Shown here piece after piece: positions 11,957 to 21,731 of a stretch of DNA of 64,000 nt. How positions within the stretch are numbered: the stretch's first letter is position 1; the number at the start of each line of letters is the position of its first letter. The notes under the pieces were generated by a model, which saw only the letters and a program-made list of their open reading frames with translations, was not told where the DNA came from and ran no database searches. The stretch comes from Idiomarina abyssalis (lineage in GTDB: Bacteria; Pseudomonadota; Gammaproteobacteria; Enterobacterales; Alteromonadaceae), in the NCBI RefSeq assembly GCF_900116625.1, contig NZ_FPBE01000008.1, positions 1-64,000 on the forward strand. Direction: 5' to 3'. The position numbers and the translations under genes were made by a program.

Positions 11957-12371
11957 CGGTTAAGCGTATCCCGAATTTATCATTAACAACAACCACCTCG
12001 CCGTGTGCTATCAAGGTGCCATTAACCAGTACGTCTAATGGTTCACCGGCAACACGTTCAAGCTCAACCACAGAGCCCTGGTTCAATTGCAGCAAATTAC
12101 GAATGCTGATTTGGCTACGGCCAACTTCCATTGAAATCGTGACCGGAATATCAAGAATCGCATCCAGCTTGCGTTTTTCTTCTTCGGTTACAGGCTTATC
12201 TTCACTAAGCTCTTCCAACTCGGCGGTTTGCACGTTATCCATACCCGAATGACTTGACGCTTTTCCGCCATCTTCACTCGCTTCAGATTCGCCGCCTTCT
12301 TCGTCTTCAGCAGCTGCCTGTTCAGCCATTGCTGCTTCCCAGTCATCCATATCTTTATCATCGTTACTCAT
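11916..12371 (-). CDS. fliN: Flagellar motor switch protein FliN
   Basis: FliN lies at the base of the C-ring and takes part in rotation switching and export. The 151-residue product has a long acidic, low-complexity N-terminal half (residues 1-65, rich in Glu, Asp, Ala, Ser) and a C-terminal SpoA domain with IPVTISMEVGRSQISIRNLL and the conserved [17 protein letters not shown]. It follows fliM by 31 bp and overlaps fliO. Confidence 0.95.
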   Translation of the reverse strand: MSNDDKDMDDWEAAMAEQAAAEDEEGGESEASEDGGKASSHSGMDNVQTAELEELSEDKPVTEEEKRKLDAILDIPVTISMEVGRSQISIRNLLQLNQGSVVELERVAGEPLDVLVNGTLIAHGEVVVVNDKFGIRLTDVISQIERIRKLR

Positions 12372-12402
12372 GTTGCAACCTCACTTTCTCAAGCAGCAAT
12401 TA

Positions 12403-13473
12403 TTATAAATCAATGTCTTCTTCTAACTGTTGCAGCTCGGCGTCACCACCTATGCGGCGACCACCACGCGTCAACATATGAATATCAGACTTAACGGTTT
12501 CAGGACGTTTAATTTTCTCTGAAATTTTCAGAGCAACGTTGTCTCTTGAACGCCCCATTTTTGCGTGGAAGGTCGGTAAGTCCTCAATGAGCACGGTTAA
12601 ATCATCCGGTAACTCAAGTGGAATAACATCCCCTTCCCGCAGCTCCATCACTTCTCGCAAGGACATTTCGGTTTGCGCCAGTTTGGCAATCATTTCTACC
12701 GGAACATCCATAATTTCGTCACGCAGTGCCTTACTCCAGCGCATATCGGTGTCTTCTTTATCCGACTGCACACCAGCATCCAGCAGCTCGCGAATCGGTT
12801 CCAGCATTGAATAAGGCAAAGCAATATGGAAGTCACCACCGCCGCCATCCAGCTCAATATGGAAAGAGCTAATGACAATAACCTCGGTCGGGCTCACTAT
12901 GTTTGCCATGGCCGGGTTAACTTCCGAGTCTAAATACTCAAAGCCCACATCCATAACCGGAGCCCAGGCTTCTTTGTAGTCTTCAAAGACAAGCTTGAGC
13001 AACATTTGAATAATGCGGCGTTCCGTAGGCGTAAATTCACGTCCTTCAATTTTTGCGTGGTAACGTCCGTCACCACCAAAAAAGTTATCCACCAGAATAA
13101 AGACTAACCGCGCTTCCATGGTAATTAGCGCCGTCCCTTTTAACGGACGAAAACGCACCATGTTTAAACTGGTTGGTACGAACAAGGTATGCACGTACTC
13201 ACCAAATTTAATCATCTGGACGCCGTTAATCGACACTTCTGCTGTGCGCCGCATCATGTTAAATAAGCTGACCCGCATATGACGGGCAAAACGCTCATTA
13301 ACAATTTCCAGCGTTGGCATACGACCACGGACAATTCTATCTTGCGATGAAAAGTCATAATCGAGCGCATCCGCAGAAGCGGACTGTTTCTCTGTATCCT
13401 CTTCCTCAACGTCATCGACGCCATGCAACAGCGCGTCAATTTCGTCTTGAGATAGTAAGTCACTCACCGCCAT
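12403..13473 (-). CDS. fliM: Flagellar motor switch protein FliM
   Basis: FliM connects FliG and FliN in the C-ring and binds phosphorylated CheY. The 356-residue product starts with the CheY-binding peptide LLSQDEIDALLHGV (LSQxEIDALL motif), followed by the FliM middle domain with the GGxGR-like motif (FFGGDGRYH) and a C-terminal SpoA domain (VIPLELPDDLTVLIEDLPTF). The length is about 25 residues longer than E. coli FliM, partly a C-terminal tail. ATG start 10 bp after fliL. Confidence 0.96.
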   Translation of the reverse strand: MAVSDLLSQDEIDALLHGVDDVEEEDTEKQSASADALDYDFSSQDRIVRGRMPTLEIVNERFARHMRVSLFNMMRRTAEVSINGVQMIKFGEYVHTLFVPTSLNMVRFRPLKGTALITMEARLVFILVDNFFGGDGRYHAKIEGREFTPTERRIIQMLLKLVFEDYKEAWAPVMDVGFEYLDSEVNPAMANIVSPTEVIVISSFHIELDGGGGDFHIALPYSMLEPIRELLDAGVQSDKEDTDMRWSKALRDEIMDVPVEMIAKLAQTEMSLREVMELREGDVIPLELPDDLTVLIEDLPTFHAKMGRSRDNVALKISEKIKRPETVKSDIHMLTRGGRRIGGDAELQQLEEDIDL

Positions 13474-13483
13474 AATAGCTCAC

Positions 13484-14023
13484 TTATTGCATTACCAAGC
13501 TGGTAAATAAAACCTGTTCCACAACCGACTTCCCGGTCACTTCTTCAAGCGCAGAGCGCACTTCAGTGAGTGCTAACTCACGCAGCTGACCTTTACCCTC
13601 GGCTGTCTTTAATCTGTCCGCCGTTGACGAAGAAAATACCTCGTGCAAGGTTCCTTCAATGAGCGGAATATGTTTTTTCGCCAGTTCTTCATTTTCCTCA
13701 CCGCGAACCATAAGTTGTGCTTTAATTTGCACGGTTCGTTCACGTGAGTCGCCCGGAACAATAAAGACAAACGCTCTGGGCATGCCCACATAGAGCGCAT
13801 TACCGACTTCCGGTCGCGACGACGAAGACGGCGCTGGCGAGCCACTTCCACTTGTCGCCGGTTCATCCGAAGAAGACGACGAACCGCCAAATAACCAGAG
13901 AACGAGCACGACAGTCACGATTAAAACAATACCGATAATGCCGGACAGTATTAATTTCTTCTTTTTGCCGCCAGCTTTTTCTTCGGTTTGTTCTTCTTCG
14001 TTATCGTTTTTATCTTCTGCCAT
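13484..14023 (-). CDS. fliL: Flagellar basal body-associated protein FliL
   Basis: FliL is a single-pass inner-membrane protein that surrounds the stator units. The 179-residue product has a short, highly charged cytoplasmic N-terminus, one transmembrane helix (LILSGIIGIVLIVTVVLVLW, ~24-44), a Ser/Pro/Gly-rich linker and a periplasmic domain ending in the typical ALEEVTGKSVVEQVLFTSLVMQ-type C-terminus. Located between fliK and fliM as in other polar flagellar clusters. Confidence 0.93.
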   Translation of the reverse strand: MAEDKNDNEEEQTEEKAGGKKKKLILSGIIGIVLIVTVVLVLWLFGGSSSSSDEPATSGSGSPAPSSSSRPEVGNALYVGMPRAFVFIVPGDSRERTVQIKAQLMVRGEENEELAKKHIPLIEGTLHEVFSSSTADRLKTAEGKGQLRELALTEVRSALEEVTGKSVVEQVLFTSLVMQ

Positions 14024-14091
14024 GCGTTATGTCCTGTGTCACTGTCTAATAACAGTTACTATAGCTTGATCGTTGCTTTAGTTATACCGTT

Positions 14092-15834
14092 TCAAACATA
14101 GAAATCGACCTGCCCGTCGGCAAGAACTCTACCTTCATCCAAAGCAATTTCGCCCTCTACGGCCCAGTCTTCTGACTCTTCAGCTGAGCCACCCTGGCCA
14201 CCGGCAGTGCGTTCGCCTTCTTTACTTTGTTCACCCACCTGAGTGTCGGCTAAGTCGATGCCCTGTTGTTCTAACATCTCACGCAGACGCGGCATTGCCG
14301 TTTCTATTGCATCTTTGGCTTGTGCACTTTGCACCTGAAACTGCACCGAAGCCTGTTCACCACTCATATTAACCCGAATCTGAACACTGCCAAGCTCGGG
14401 CGGATCCAGACGTATATCAGCTCGCTGAATATTGCGGCTCATCATAATGTTGATGCGCTCCTGCAATTTTTGCGATGCTTCTGTCTGCTGCAAGTCCAGA
14501 GGACGCTGCAGAGCCTGCAAAGTATTACTTTGACTCGATTCGTTAGCCGCTACAGTACCTTGTGTCGTAGACACCATCTGACCTTGTATTGCGCGGGCCG
14601 CGTTAGCATCCGCTAAAGCATCAGTGTTGTTTCTGAACACCTGACTCTGTTGCGCTGAATCAGGCAACTTAGTATCGACATCCACTGCGTTGGCTAAACC
14701 ATCGGCTTTGCCCGCAGACTGTTTGCTCTCATTACCCTTAATAGCGGTATCGCCAGCCTCAGTCTTTTCTTTTCCTACTTTGCCGTTAGTTGCTGTAATG
14801 ATCGGTTCCGATACTTTTTCACTATGCCCGGTGCGGCCTTTTAATAATTGTCGTACTTCTGCCAAAAGCTGTTCTGCTTTGGCCGCCTGCTCTTTGCTCA
14901 ACACCTGGAACTTATCAGTGTCATTATTCTGACCGGCTAAAAGCTGACGTAGCTCAGCGGTAAACTGCTGTAATTTTTTCTGTTCCGCCAGGCTCAGTTC
15001 ACTATTTTCGCCTTTCGACTTTTGTGCCGAAACCTGCTGCTCTAACTGCTTCAATAGGGTAAGCAACTCTTCCGAGCTTTGCGGCTTGGTTGCTCCCTTA
15101 TCCACAGACTGCTGTGCAATAGCTTGCTCGGCCGCCTGGTTCAACGCCTGAGTCAGCGCCCTTTCATTACCGACCAATAACTTATCCGCATCGGCTTCTG
15201 GTAACATAGGCTCCATTAAGTTAACAATGAACTTACCCGCATCTTCTACCGCTTCACCGGCATTTTCACCTTGCTCAACGGCTTGTATCATCTGCTGCAA
15301 TTTTGACTGTAACGCTTGCTTGTCTTTATCCGTCATGCCGGCCAGCAATTGATCGGCAAACTTCTGCCGCTCCGCATCCGTCATTACAGTCTCGCTACTT
15401 TCACCGTCGGCACTCGCTTTATCAAGCTTAGCTAGCAAAGACTGCAACATTTTTGACAGTTCTTCATCACTTAATTCCAGTTCGCCGCTGTCGGGCTCAA
15501 CGTCAATTTCACCAATGACAGCCGCCTTGCCTTCAACTTTAATATCCGCGGTTTCCTGCTGCATTTGTTGCAACAGTTCCCATAGGTTTCGGGTAACTGG
15601 CTCACCGACATTTTTACGGTCAATTTCACGACCTTTAGAATCGCCGTTGGCAGCCTGGTGGGCTTCTAATTTGGCGGCCAATTGTTGCAGCTCTTTATCG
15701 CCGGAATTTTGCTTGATCATCAAACGAGAGAACTCACTGCTTTCGCCTTCAGCGTTTTTCACTGATAGCCCTTTCCCTTTACCCATACGGGCAAAGTTAT
15801 CGGCAGATTCGGTTAAGTTGAGCAGCTGTTGCAT
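14092..15834 (-). CDS. fliK: Flagellar hook-length control protein FliK
   Basis: FliK measures hook length and triggers the FlhB substrate switch. The 580-residue product has a long Gln/Ala/Glu/Lys-rich, presumably disordered N-terminal region (to ~450) and the conserved C-terminal Flg_hook domain with IRLDPPELGSVQIRVNMSGE-like sequence (residues ~470-490) and MLEQQGIDLADTQV. Only this C-terminal domain identifies it; the rest is poorly conserved in the family. ATG at 15834. A candidate sigma-54 promoter precedes the gene. Confidence 0.92.
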   Translation of the reverse strand: MQQLLNLTESADNFARMGKGKGLSVKNAEGESSEFSRLMIKQNSGDKELQQLAAKLEAHQAANGDSKGREIDRKNVGEPVTRNLWELLQQMQQETADIKVEGKAAVIGEIDVEPDSGELELSDEELSKMLQSLLAKLDKASADGESSETVMTDAERQKFADQLLAGMTDKDKQALQSKLQQMIQAVEQGENAGEAVEDAGKFIVNLMEPMLPEADADKLLVGNERALTQALNQAAEQAIAQQSVDKGATKPQSSEELLTLLKQLEQQVSAQKSKGENSELSLAEQKKLQQFTAELRQLLAGQNNDTDKFQVLSKEQAAKAEQLLAEVRQLLKGRTGHSEKVSEPIITATNGKVGKEKTEAGDTAIKGNESKQSAGKADGLANAVDVDTKLPDSAQQSQVFRNNTDALADANAARAIQGQMVSTTQGTVAANESSQSNTLQALQRPLDLQQTEASQKLQERINIMMSRNIQRADIRLDPPELGSVQIRVNMSGEQASVQFQVQSAQAKDAIETAMPRLREMLEQQGIDLADTQVGEQSKEGERTAGGQGGSAEESEDWAVEGEIALDEGRVLADGQVDFYV

Positions 15835-15895
15835 AGTATTTTTTCCTGAATTAAGTGCTTATTCACGCTTTGCTTAATTTTCTCATCAATAACCA

Positions 15896-15911
15896 AGCAA
15901 TTTTTGTTCCA
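15896..15911 (-). promoter_or_regulatory. Candidate sigma-54 promoter of fliK operon
   Basis: On the minus strand TGGAACAAAAATTGCT fits the -24/-12 pattern TGGCAC-N5-TTGCW with the right GG-to-GC spacing and one mismatch in the -24 element. It lies between the fliJ stop and the fliK start, and would drive fliKLMNOPQR-flhB. Weaker than the flrB and fliE sites. Confidence 0.55.
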
Positions 15912-15912
15912 A

Positions 15913-16356
15913 CTATTTTCTGTCACGGATAAAACGCTGACTACTGAAGTCATCCAGGTTTTTTTGCTCTTTCCGCGCCTGGGCTATTTGTTCGCGCTTT
16001 CTGCGTTCCTTAATTAAAAAATCAACTGACTCACGCTTACGCCTTTGCGCCAGCCAACGTTCTTTTCGTTGTTGCAGTACCTGTTGCAACTTCACGACCT
16101 CGTGATGCAACTGTTCAACACCTTCATCCAGCTTGCCGACAAAGGCGTGGTACTGACCCACCTGGATAGAAGCAATACCGCCTTGCCCGCGCTCTTGCAG
16201 TTGATTTAAATAGTCGAGTCGGTATTTTGACATACCATCCAGGCGCATCTGTTGTTCCTGCACCTGTTGCTGAACCTGTGCGAAATCCTGAGCAGCCTTA
16301 TCTTCACGTCTTTGTTCTAACTCCAGTAGCATCTGCAACTGCGCCAACTCGGCCAT
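15913..16356 (-). CDS. fliJ: Flagellar export chaperone FliJ
   Basis: FliJ is the coiled-coil stalk protein of the FliHIJ ATPase complex, comparable to the F1-ATPase gamma subunit. The 147-residue product is almost entirely alpha-helical, rich in Gln, Glu, Arg and Lys with heptad-like spacing. It starts 3 bp after fliI in the expected order, and its size matches E. coli FliJ. Confidence 0.9.
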   Translation of the reverse strand: MAELAQLQMLLELEQRREDKAAQDFAQVQQQVQEQQMRLDGMSKYRLDYLNQLQERGQGGIASIQVGQYHAFVGKLDEGVEQLHHEVVKLQQVLQQRKERWLAQRRKRESVDFLIKERRKREQIAQARKEQKNLDDFSSQRFIRDRK

Positions 16357-16359
16357 AAT

Positions 16360-17715
16360 TTAAGCGCCTCCGGCTGACTGCTGCTTTTGATTTGGATTTA
16401 CTAATTGGTTAAGCAACAACAAGCTCTCATCGTAGCTGACAACCTGTTGCATCTTTTGTTGTAAAAACTGATTCACGCGCGGCTGCATAGCAATAGCCTG
16501 ATCAATAGCCGGGTCGCTTCCACGCGTATAAGCGCCAATAGAGATCAAGTCACGATTGCGCCGATAATGCGAATACCACTGCCTGACCTTAATGGCCTGT
16601 TGCATATGCTCTTCTGAAACCACTTGCGGCATAACACGACTAATAGAGGCTTCAACATCTATTGCCGGATAGTGACCGCTGTCCGCCAATTCGCGGTTTA
16701 ACACAATGTGTCCGTCCAATATTGCCCGTGCAGAATCCGCAATAGGATCCTGTAAGTCGTCACCTTCGGTTAAGACCGTATAAAAGGCAGTAACCGAACC
16801 TTGCCCGTCACCACCATTACCCGCTCGCTCAACCAGTGCCGGCAACTTAGCAAAAACAGAAGGCGGATAACCTTTTGTCGCCGGTGGTTCGCCAACAGCC
16901 AATGCAATTTCACGCTGTGCCATGGCGTAACGGGTCAACGAATCCATCAACAGCAAAACGTTCAAACCCTGATCACGGAAATACTCCGCAACCTGAGACG
17001 CGGTTTCGCACCCTCGCAAACGAATCAGGGGCGACTGGTCAGCCGGTGCCGCAATAACCACAGCTTTCTCTCGCCCTTCTTCACCTAAAATTTCTTCAAT
17101 AAACTCTTTTACTTCGCGGCCACGTTCACCAATCAGACCAACAACAATGACGTCGGCCGTGGTTCCCCGCGTCATCATGCCCAGCAGCACACTCTTACCG
17201 ACACCACTACCGGCAAACAAGCCCATTCGCTGGCCCTGGCCCACGGTTAAACACGCATTGATTGCGGTAACCCCCACATCCAGAGGTTGTTTAACCTGAC
17301 GACGATTCAACGGGTTCATTGGTTTGCTGCGGTAAGTCTTACCATCAGAGAAGATAGGACCTTTACCATCCAGAGGTTCACCGCGGGCATCGATAACTCG
17401 TCCCAACAGCTCCATACCCAACGGTAATTGGTTTTTTCGGTTTAACGGACGGACTCTGGCGCCTGGTATGACGCCGTGGGCATCTTCGGTTGGCATCAGG
17501 TAACTGATATTACCTTCAAAACCAACAACTTCGGCTTCAATATCACCGCTGTCAGCTTCTACGGCAACACTCGAACCGACCGGAGCCCGGCAACCAACGG
17601 CTTCGAACATCAAACCAACGACACGAGTTAAATAGCCCGATACCGCAACGGACGGTTTCTGAATGCGCTCCCGCTTTTTGCGTAACTGTTCAACCAGGCG
17701 TTCAGAAGCACTCAT
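16360..17715 (-). CDS. fliI: Flagellum-specific ATP synthase FliI
   Basis: FliI is the hexameric ATPase of the flagellar type III export apparatus. The 451-residue product is homologous to the F1 beta subunit: Walker A AGSGVGKS (168-175), the [10 protein letters not shown] segment and Walker [23 protein letters not shown] start 3 bp after fliH, so fliH-I-J are tightly coupled. Confidence 0.97.
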   Translation of the reverse strand: MSASERLVEQLRKKRERIQKPSVAVSGYLTRVVGLMFEAVGCRAPVGSSVAVEADSGDIEAEVVGFEGNISYLMPTEDAHGVIPGARVRPLNRKNQLPLGMELLGRVIDARGEPLDGKGPIFSDGKTYRSKPMNPLNRRQVKQPLDVGVTAINACLTVGQGQRMGLFAGSGVGKSVLLGMMTRGTTADVIVVGLIGERGREVKEFIEEILGEEGREKAVVIAAPADQSPLIRLRGCETASQVAEYFRDQGLNVLLLMDSLTRYAMAQREIALAVGEPPATKGYPPSVFAKLPALVERAGNGGDGQGSVTAFYTVLTEGDDLQDPIADSARAILDGHIVLNRELADSGHYPAIDVEASISRVMPQVVSEEHMQQAIKVRQWYSHYRRNRDLISIGAYTRGSDPAIDQAIAMQPRVNQFLQQKMQQVVSYDESLLLLNQLVNPNQKQQSAGGA

Positions 17716-17718
17716 GGG

Positions 17719-18468
17719 TTAACCTTTTACTTTGGAGAAGACATCTTCCATACGACTGCTCAGGGTGTAATCAATAGTGGAGCTTTCGGTCGTCACGCGG
17801 CAGCCGCCACGCTCCAGTAATTCATCTTTATTCAGTAACCAGCCCTTTTCCTTAAGCTCGTCTTCGCTGTAGACGTTCTGCAGTAATGCTAAGTCTTCTT
17901 CATTTAAGTGAATAATGACACGCTGATCGGTGACCGGCAGAACCGCTATCGCCTCTCGTACCGCATTAACAACCAACTCCTTAGAGTTTTCGGCAACATT
18001 CAGACAGATGACTCTTGTCAGCTCGGTGACCATTTCAACCAGTTCATCCTGCACCGCTTCGGTAATACGCTCGTTGGGGTGGGATAAGCTTTGTAAAAGA
18101 GTCTCCAGCTGTTGCTGCTGCTCGTTCATGGCTTCTTTGCCAGCTTCAACGCCCTGCTCATGACCCGCTTCAAAGCCTTCTTTTTTACCCGCTTCGTAGC
18201 CCTCGTCATAGCCTTTCTTCAGGCCCTCACTGCGGCCTTCATCAAAACCTTCTTTGTGGCCTTCTTCGCGCGCTGCCTGACGAATTTCCTCCAACTGTTC
18301 AGCAGTCAGAGGCTTCAGCTCTTCCTCTTGCTCGTCATCGGCTTCAGGTGGCTCATATTGCCAGCGGCGGGGTTTATTTAACGCATTCACCTGAGAGCCC
18401 TGTTTGAGCTCTTCAGATGTCATGTCAGGTAAATCCCAACGATGTGTTACGTCTTTATCATCGGTCAT
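17719..18468 (-). CDS. fliH: Flagellar assembly protein FliH
   Basis: FliH is the peripheral-stalk-like regulator that binds FliI. The 249-residue product shows a very clear run of GxxxG-type repeats (about residues 70-115, EGHKEGFDEGRSEGL, KKGYDEGYEAGKKEGF and so on), the hallmark of FliH, followed by the conserved C-terminal domain that binds FliI. The N-terminus carries Trp residues (RWDLPD, RRWQYEPP) of the kind that dock onto FliN and FlhA. Starts 14 bp after fliG. Confidence 0.94.
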   Translation of the reverse strand: MTDDKDVTHRWDLPDMTSEELKQGSQVNALNKPRRWQYEPPEADDEQEEELKPLTAEQLEEIRQAAREEGHKEGFDEGRSEGLKKGYDEGYEAGKKEGFEAGHEQGVEAGKEAMNEQQQQLETLLQSLSHPNERITEAVQDELVEMVTELTRVICLNVAENSKELVVNAVREAIAVLPVTDQRVIIHLNEEDLALLQNVYSEDELKEKGWLLNKDELLERGGCRVTTESSTIDYTLSSRMEDVFSKVKG

Positions 18469-18482
18469 TATGCGTTAAGCCC

Positions 18483-19529
18483 TTATAAGAATTCGTCACC
18501 GCCACCGCCGCCAAGCATAATTTCACCAGCGTCAGCCAGACGACGGGCCGCAGCAAGAATGTCTTTCTGCGCCGCTTCTACATCGCTAATACGAATGGGG
18601 CCCATGGCTTCAAGGTCATCACGCAGCATGTCGCCGGCACGTTTTGACATGTTCTTAAAGATTTTTTCCTGAACCGCTTCGTCTGCACCTTTCATTGCTT
18701 TTTGCAGAACTTCGCCTTCAACTTCACGCAGCAAGGTCTGAATACCACGGTCGTCGACATCCACCAGGTTCTCGAACACAAACATCAGGTCCTGAATGTT
18801 CTGGCTCATTTCTTCGTCCTGCTCGCGGATAGAGTCCATCAACTGACCTTCGATATTGGTATCCAGGTAGTTCATGATATTTGCTGCTGCCTTCAGGCCG
18901 CCCATCTTCGCAGCCTGAGCACCAGCCTGACCGGCAAACTGTTTTTCCATAATTTCGTTCAGTTCCTGCAATGCAGCCGGTTGAACTTCTTCTAAGTTGG
19001 CAATACGCATCATTAAGTCCAGACGCACTTTGTCCGGGAACTGCGCCATAATTTCGGCACTTTGCTCAGGGTCAAGATAAGACAGAACAATGGTCTGAAT
19101 TTGCGGGTGCTCATTACGAATAATCGTCGCAACCTGTTTGGAGTCCATCCACTTCAATGAGTCCAGACCTTTTGAGCCACCGCCCATGACAATCTGCTCA
19201 ATCAGATTGCCGGCTTTGTCTTCACCCAGAGCCGAGGTCAGTGCTTTACGCACAAACTCTTCGCTCTTGAAGCCAATATTGGTGAACTTCTGAATTTCTT
19301 CCAGGAAGAGATGATGCACGGCATTAACTTTGTCCTGATTAAAGTCTTCCAGGCTCGCCATGGCCATACCCACTTTCTGAACCTGCTTAGGTTCCAGGTG
19401 CTTCAATATCTGGGCAGCGTCTTCTTCGGACAGGCTCAGTAACAAAATCGCCGCTTTCTCGACACCTTCTAAAGTATCTACGTCAAACTCGACCTTACTG
19501 CGCTTGGTTTTTATATCTTGATTAGGCAT
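18483..19529 (-). CDS. fliG: Flagellar motor switch protein FliG
   Basis: FliG links the MS ring to the C-ring and supplies the charged surface that the stator pushes. The 348-residue product has the three armadillo-like FliG domains, with the EHPQ motif (NEHPQIQTIVLSYL) in the middle domain and charged residues in VDDRGIQTLLREVEGEVLQKAMKGAD in the C-terminal domain. It is about 15 residues longer than E. coli FliG at the N-terminus. It overlaps fliF by 8 bp. Confidence 0.96.
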   Translation of the reverse strand: MPNQDIKTKRSKVEFDVDTLEGVEKAAILLLSLSEEDAAQILKHLEPKQVQKVGMAMASLEDFNQDKVNAVHHLFLEEIQKFTNIGFKSEEFVRKALTSALGEDKAGNLIEQIVMGGGSKGLDSLKWMDSKQVATIIRNEHPQIQTIVLSYLDPEQSAEIMAQFPDKVRLDLMMRIANLEEVQPAALQELNEIMEKQFAGQAGAQAAKMGGLKAAANIMNYLDTNIEGQLMDSIREQDEEMSQNIQDLMFVFENLVDVDDRGIQTLLREVEGEVLQKAMKGADEAVQEKIFKNMSKRAGDMLRDDLEAMGPIRISDVEAAQKDILAAARRLADAGEIMLGGGGGDEFL

Positions 19530-21234
19530 CTTCGTTCAACCACGCTTTAACCACTTGTGACGACAGTTCAGGCTCATTGGCAACCAACGCCCTTACCGCT
19601 TTCAGCAAGTCTTCATCTTTGTGCAGATCCGGTAATTGCAGGCTGCCATCCGCACCGAACCCTACCGCACTCTCATCAAATTGTGAGGATAACAGATCAA
19701 TGGTTTCATCGCCCATCGATTCCTCATCAAGAAACGCTTCAGCATCGTCTTCAACACCAGATTCAGGATTCATCAGCTTCTTCAGCATTGGACGAACCAC
19801 TGCCAGAATCAATACCATAATAACCAAAGCACCCATTACCAGACGGAAAGCACGCCAGAACCATGGCTCTTCCCATACCGGCGTTTCTCCGGCACCTAAA
19901 TCAGGCAGTTGTGCAAAAGGTACTGAAACAACTTCAATACTGTCGCCACGGTTAATATCAAACCCCAAACCACCTTGAAGCAAGCGACGAATATTCGCCA
20001 TTTCTTCGGCACTGCGCGACTGGGTTTCGCCTTCACCCGCTTCTCCAGCTACCGCTTCGTGGTTAACCGCAACGGAAACACTCAAACGCTTAATGGTGCC
20101 AGTTTGGTTACGGGTATAAGTTACCGAGTTATCAAGCTCGTAATTTCGTGTCGCTTCACGGTGGGTACTACCATTACCGCCTCCACCTGCGGCCCCTGCT
20201 CCAGCTTCTTCCGGAATGTCAGAGTCAAGTGGCGGCTGATTAGTCAATGCACCAGGAATACCACCAATTGCGCTGCCGACAGAGCGGTTCTCGACCGTCA
20301 TTTCACTGCGAATTGCCGGCATGTCGGGGTTAAACTGACGCTGAGTTTCTTCACGCTGAGTGAAGTCCATGGTCACATCAACCTGTGCGGTATAATTGTC
20401 ATAGCCCAGCACAGGAATCAAAATGCTGTCTATTTTTTCCAAGTATTCTTTTTCGCGTTTCTGTTCAATTTGATACTCGCGCGAGCTTTTTGCGGCCAGC
20501 GCACTTTGTGAGCCTGAGTTCAGCAAACGGCCGGCCTGGTCAGTTACGGTAACATGTTCTGTATTTAACCCGGTCACAGAGGATGCAACCATATCGACAA
20601 TAGAGGCTACCTCTTCTTCGCTTAACGAGGTACCACCGCGTACGTTCAGCATTACAGATGCTTTCGGTTGTTTTTCACGGCGGGCAAAAACGTTTTCCTT
20701 TGGCACAGCAAGCAATACCCGAGCCCCGGAAACTTTCTTAATTTCTTCAATAGCACGAGCCAGCTGTACTTCACGGGAATGTATCAGGCGCTCACGCTCA
20801 AGACGCTGGCTAACACCAAAGCCCGGCTCGCTCATCAAAATTTCAGAGCCGTTATTGGTCGAGTTACCGTAATCAACACCCGCACGGGTCAGTTGCAGCT
20901 TAATAGCGTCGTAGCTTTCTTCCGGTACTGAAACCGTACTACCTTCAACCTGGTATTCAATACCATTGGCATCCATATAATCCAGTGTGCTGATCAACTC
21001 CTCGGTTTCCATCTGACCCAGCGGACGGTAGGTTGACTCCTGCGCCCACAACATAATGAATACAGCAATGGCCACACAAATTGCCAGAGCCAATACCACA
21101 ATGACCTGGCGCAGCATGTCAAAGTTACCCAGCATGGTCATAATGCCGGTCTTTTCGCCACCGTCATCATTACCTGATCTGTTGCTCTCAGGTAAATCGG
21201 TGTCTTGTACCATTAAGTCTGTTGATTCAGCCAC
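19522..21234 (-). CDS. fliF: Flagellar M-ring protein FliF
   Basis: FliF forms the MS ring in the inner membrane. The 570-residue product has two transmembrane helices (about residues 40-60 and 465-485), the periplasmic YscJ/FliF ring-building motifs between them, and a cytoplasmic C-terminus that ends in the FliG-binding segment (DLLKAVRALVANEPELSSQVVKAWLNEDA region). The predicted start is a GTG at 21234; no better upstream codon is seen. The acidic stretch before the C-terminal helix is typical. Confidence 0.95.
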   Translation of the reverse strand: MAESTDLMVQDTDLPESNRSGNDDGGEKTGIMTMLGNFDMLRQVIVVLALAICVAIAVFIMLWAQESTYRPLGQMETEELISTLDYMDANGIEYQVEGSTVSVPEESYDAIKLQLTRAGVDYGNSTNNGSEILMSEPGFGVSQRLERERLIHSREVQLARAIEEIKKVSGARVLLAVPKENVFARREKQPKASVMLNVRGGTSLSEEEVASIVDMVASSVTGLNTEHVTVTDQAGRLLNSGSQSALAAKSSREYQIEQKREKEYLEKIDSILIPVLGYDNYTAQVDVTMDFTQREETQRQFNPDMPAIRSEMTVENRSVGSAIGGIPGALTNQPPLDSDIPEEAGAGAAGGGGNGSTHREATRNYELDNSVTYTRNQTGTIKRLSVSVAVNHEAVAGEAGEGETQSRSAEEMANIRRLLQGGLGFDINRGDSIEVVSVPFAQLPDLGAGETPVWEEPWFWRAFRLVMGALVIMVLILAVVRPMLKKLMNPESGVEDDAEAFLDEESMGDETIDLLSSQFDESAVGFGADGSLQLPDLHKDEDLLKAVRALVANEPELSSQVVKAWLNEDA

Positions 21235-21260
21235 GACTCATATCTCCAGTGCTGCTGCGG

Positions 21261-21593
21261 TTATACCGGCATTGACATAATTTCTTTGTACGCATCAACC
21301 ACTTTGTTGCGTACCTGAACAGTTGCCTCAAACGCGATGCCGGCTTTTTGGCTGGCAATCATGGTTTGCTCCAGCGTGACATTCGGGTCACCGAGCTCCA
21401 TGCGGGTTTTTAAATCGCCTGAGGTTTGTTGCAGTTCGTTAACGTTATCCATTGCATTTTTCAGCATATTGGAAAAGTCTGCCTGAGCAGTATTGCCTTG
21501 CAGGGCGTTCACATTCGCAGGCTGGTCACGCTGAGAAGCCTGCGTCGCCATAGACTGTAACTGTTGGTAAAGTGCGTTTGCTTCCACTTTCAT
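21261..21593 (-). CDS. fliE: Flagellar hook-basal body protein FliE
   Basis: FliE is the adapter between the MS ring and the rod and one of the first exported proteins. The 110-residue product starts MKVEANALYQQ at an ATG (21593); a TTG five codons upstream is possible but less likely. The C-terminal part PNVTLEQTMIASQKAGIAFE, then VQVRNKVVDAYKEIM is diagnostic. First gene of the fliEFGHIJ group, preceded by a sigma-54 promoter. Confidence 0.95.
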   Translation of the reverse strand: MKVEANALYQQLQSMATQASQRDQPANVNALQGNTAQADFSNMLKNAMDNVNELQQTSGDLKTRMELGDPNVTLEQTMIASQKAGIAFEATVQVRNKVVDAYKEIMSMPV

Positions 21594-21641
21594 AATTAAC
21601 CCCGTCAAAAATTCATCACTGACTCTATTTAAGGTTAACTA

Positions 21642-21657
21642 TGCAAGCAAAATGCCA
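21642..21657 (-). promoter_or_regulatory. Sigma-54 promoter of fliE operon
   Basis: On the minus strand TGGCATTTTGCTTGCA matches the -24 (TGGCA) and -12 (TTGCA) elements with exact spacing. It lies 49 bp before the fliE ATG and downstream of the flrC terminator, so fliEFGHIJ is expected to be transcribed by sigma-54 RNA polymerase activated by FlrA or FlrC. Confidence 0.8.
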
Positions 21658-21670
21658 ACTTATAAGATTG

Positions 21671-21699
21671 TGTAAAGAAAAGCCCTGAGGACCAGGGCT
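21671..21699 (-). terminator. Rho-independent terminator of flrBC
   Basis: On the minus strand AGCCCTG and CAGGGCT form a 7-bp stem with a 5-base loop (21681-21699), followed by a TTTCTTTACA tract. It lies 33 bp after the flrC stop and before the fliE promoter, separating the two transcripts. Confidence 0.8.
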
Positions 21700-21731
21700 A
21701 ATAATGCAGGTAGAGTTATTGTGAATCGTCT

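Noticed and set aside
19975-20511. 178-codon open frame antisense to fliF
   Set aside because: It runs opposite conserved fliF sequence without any recognised motif.
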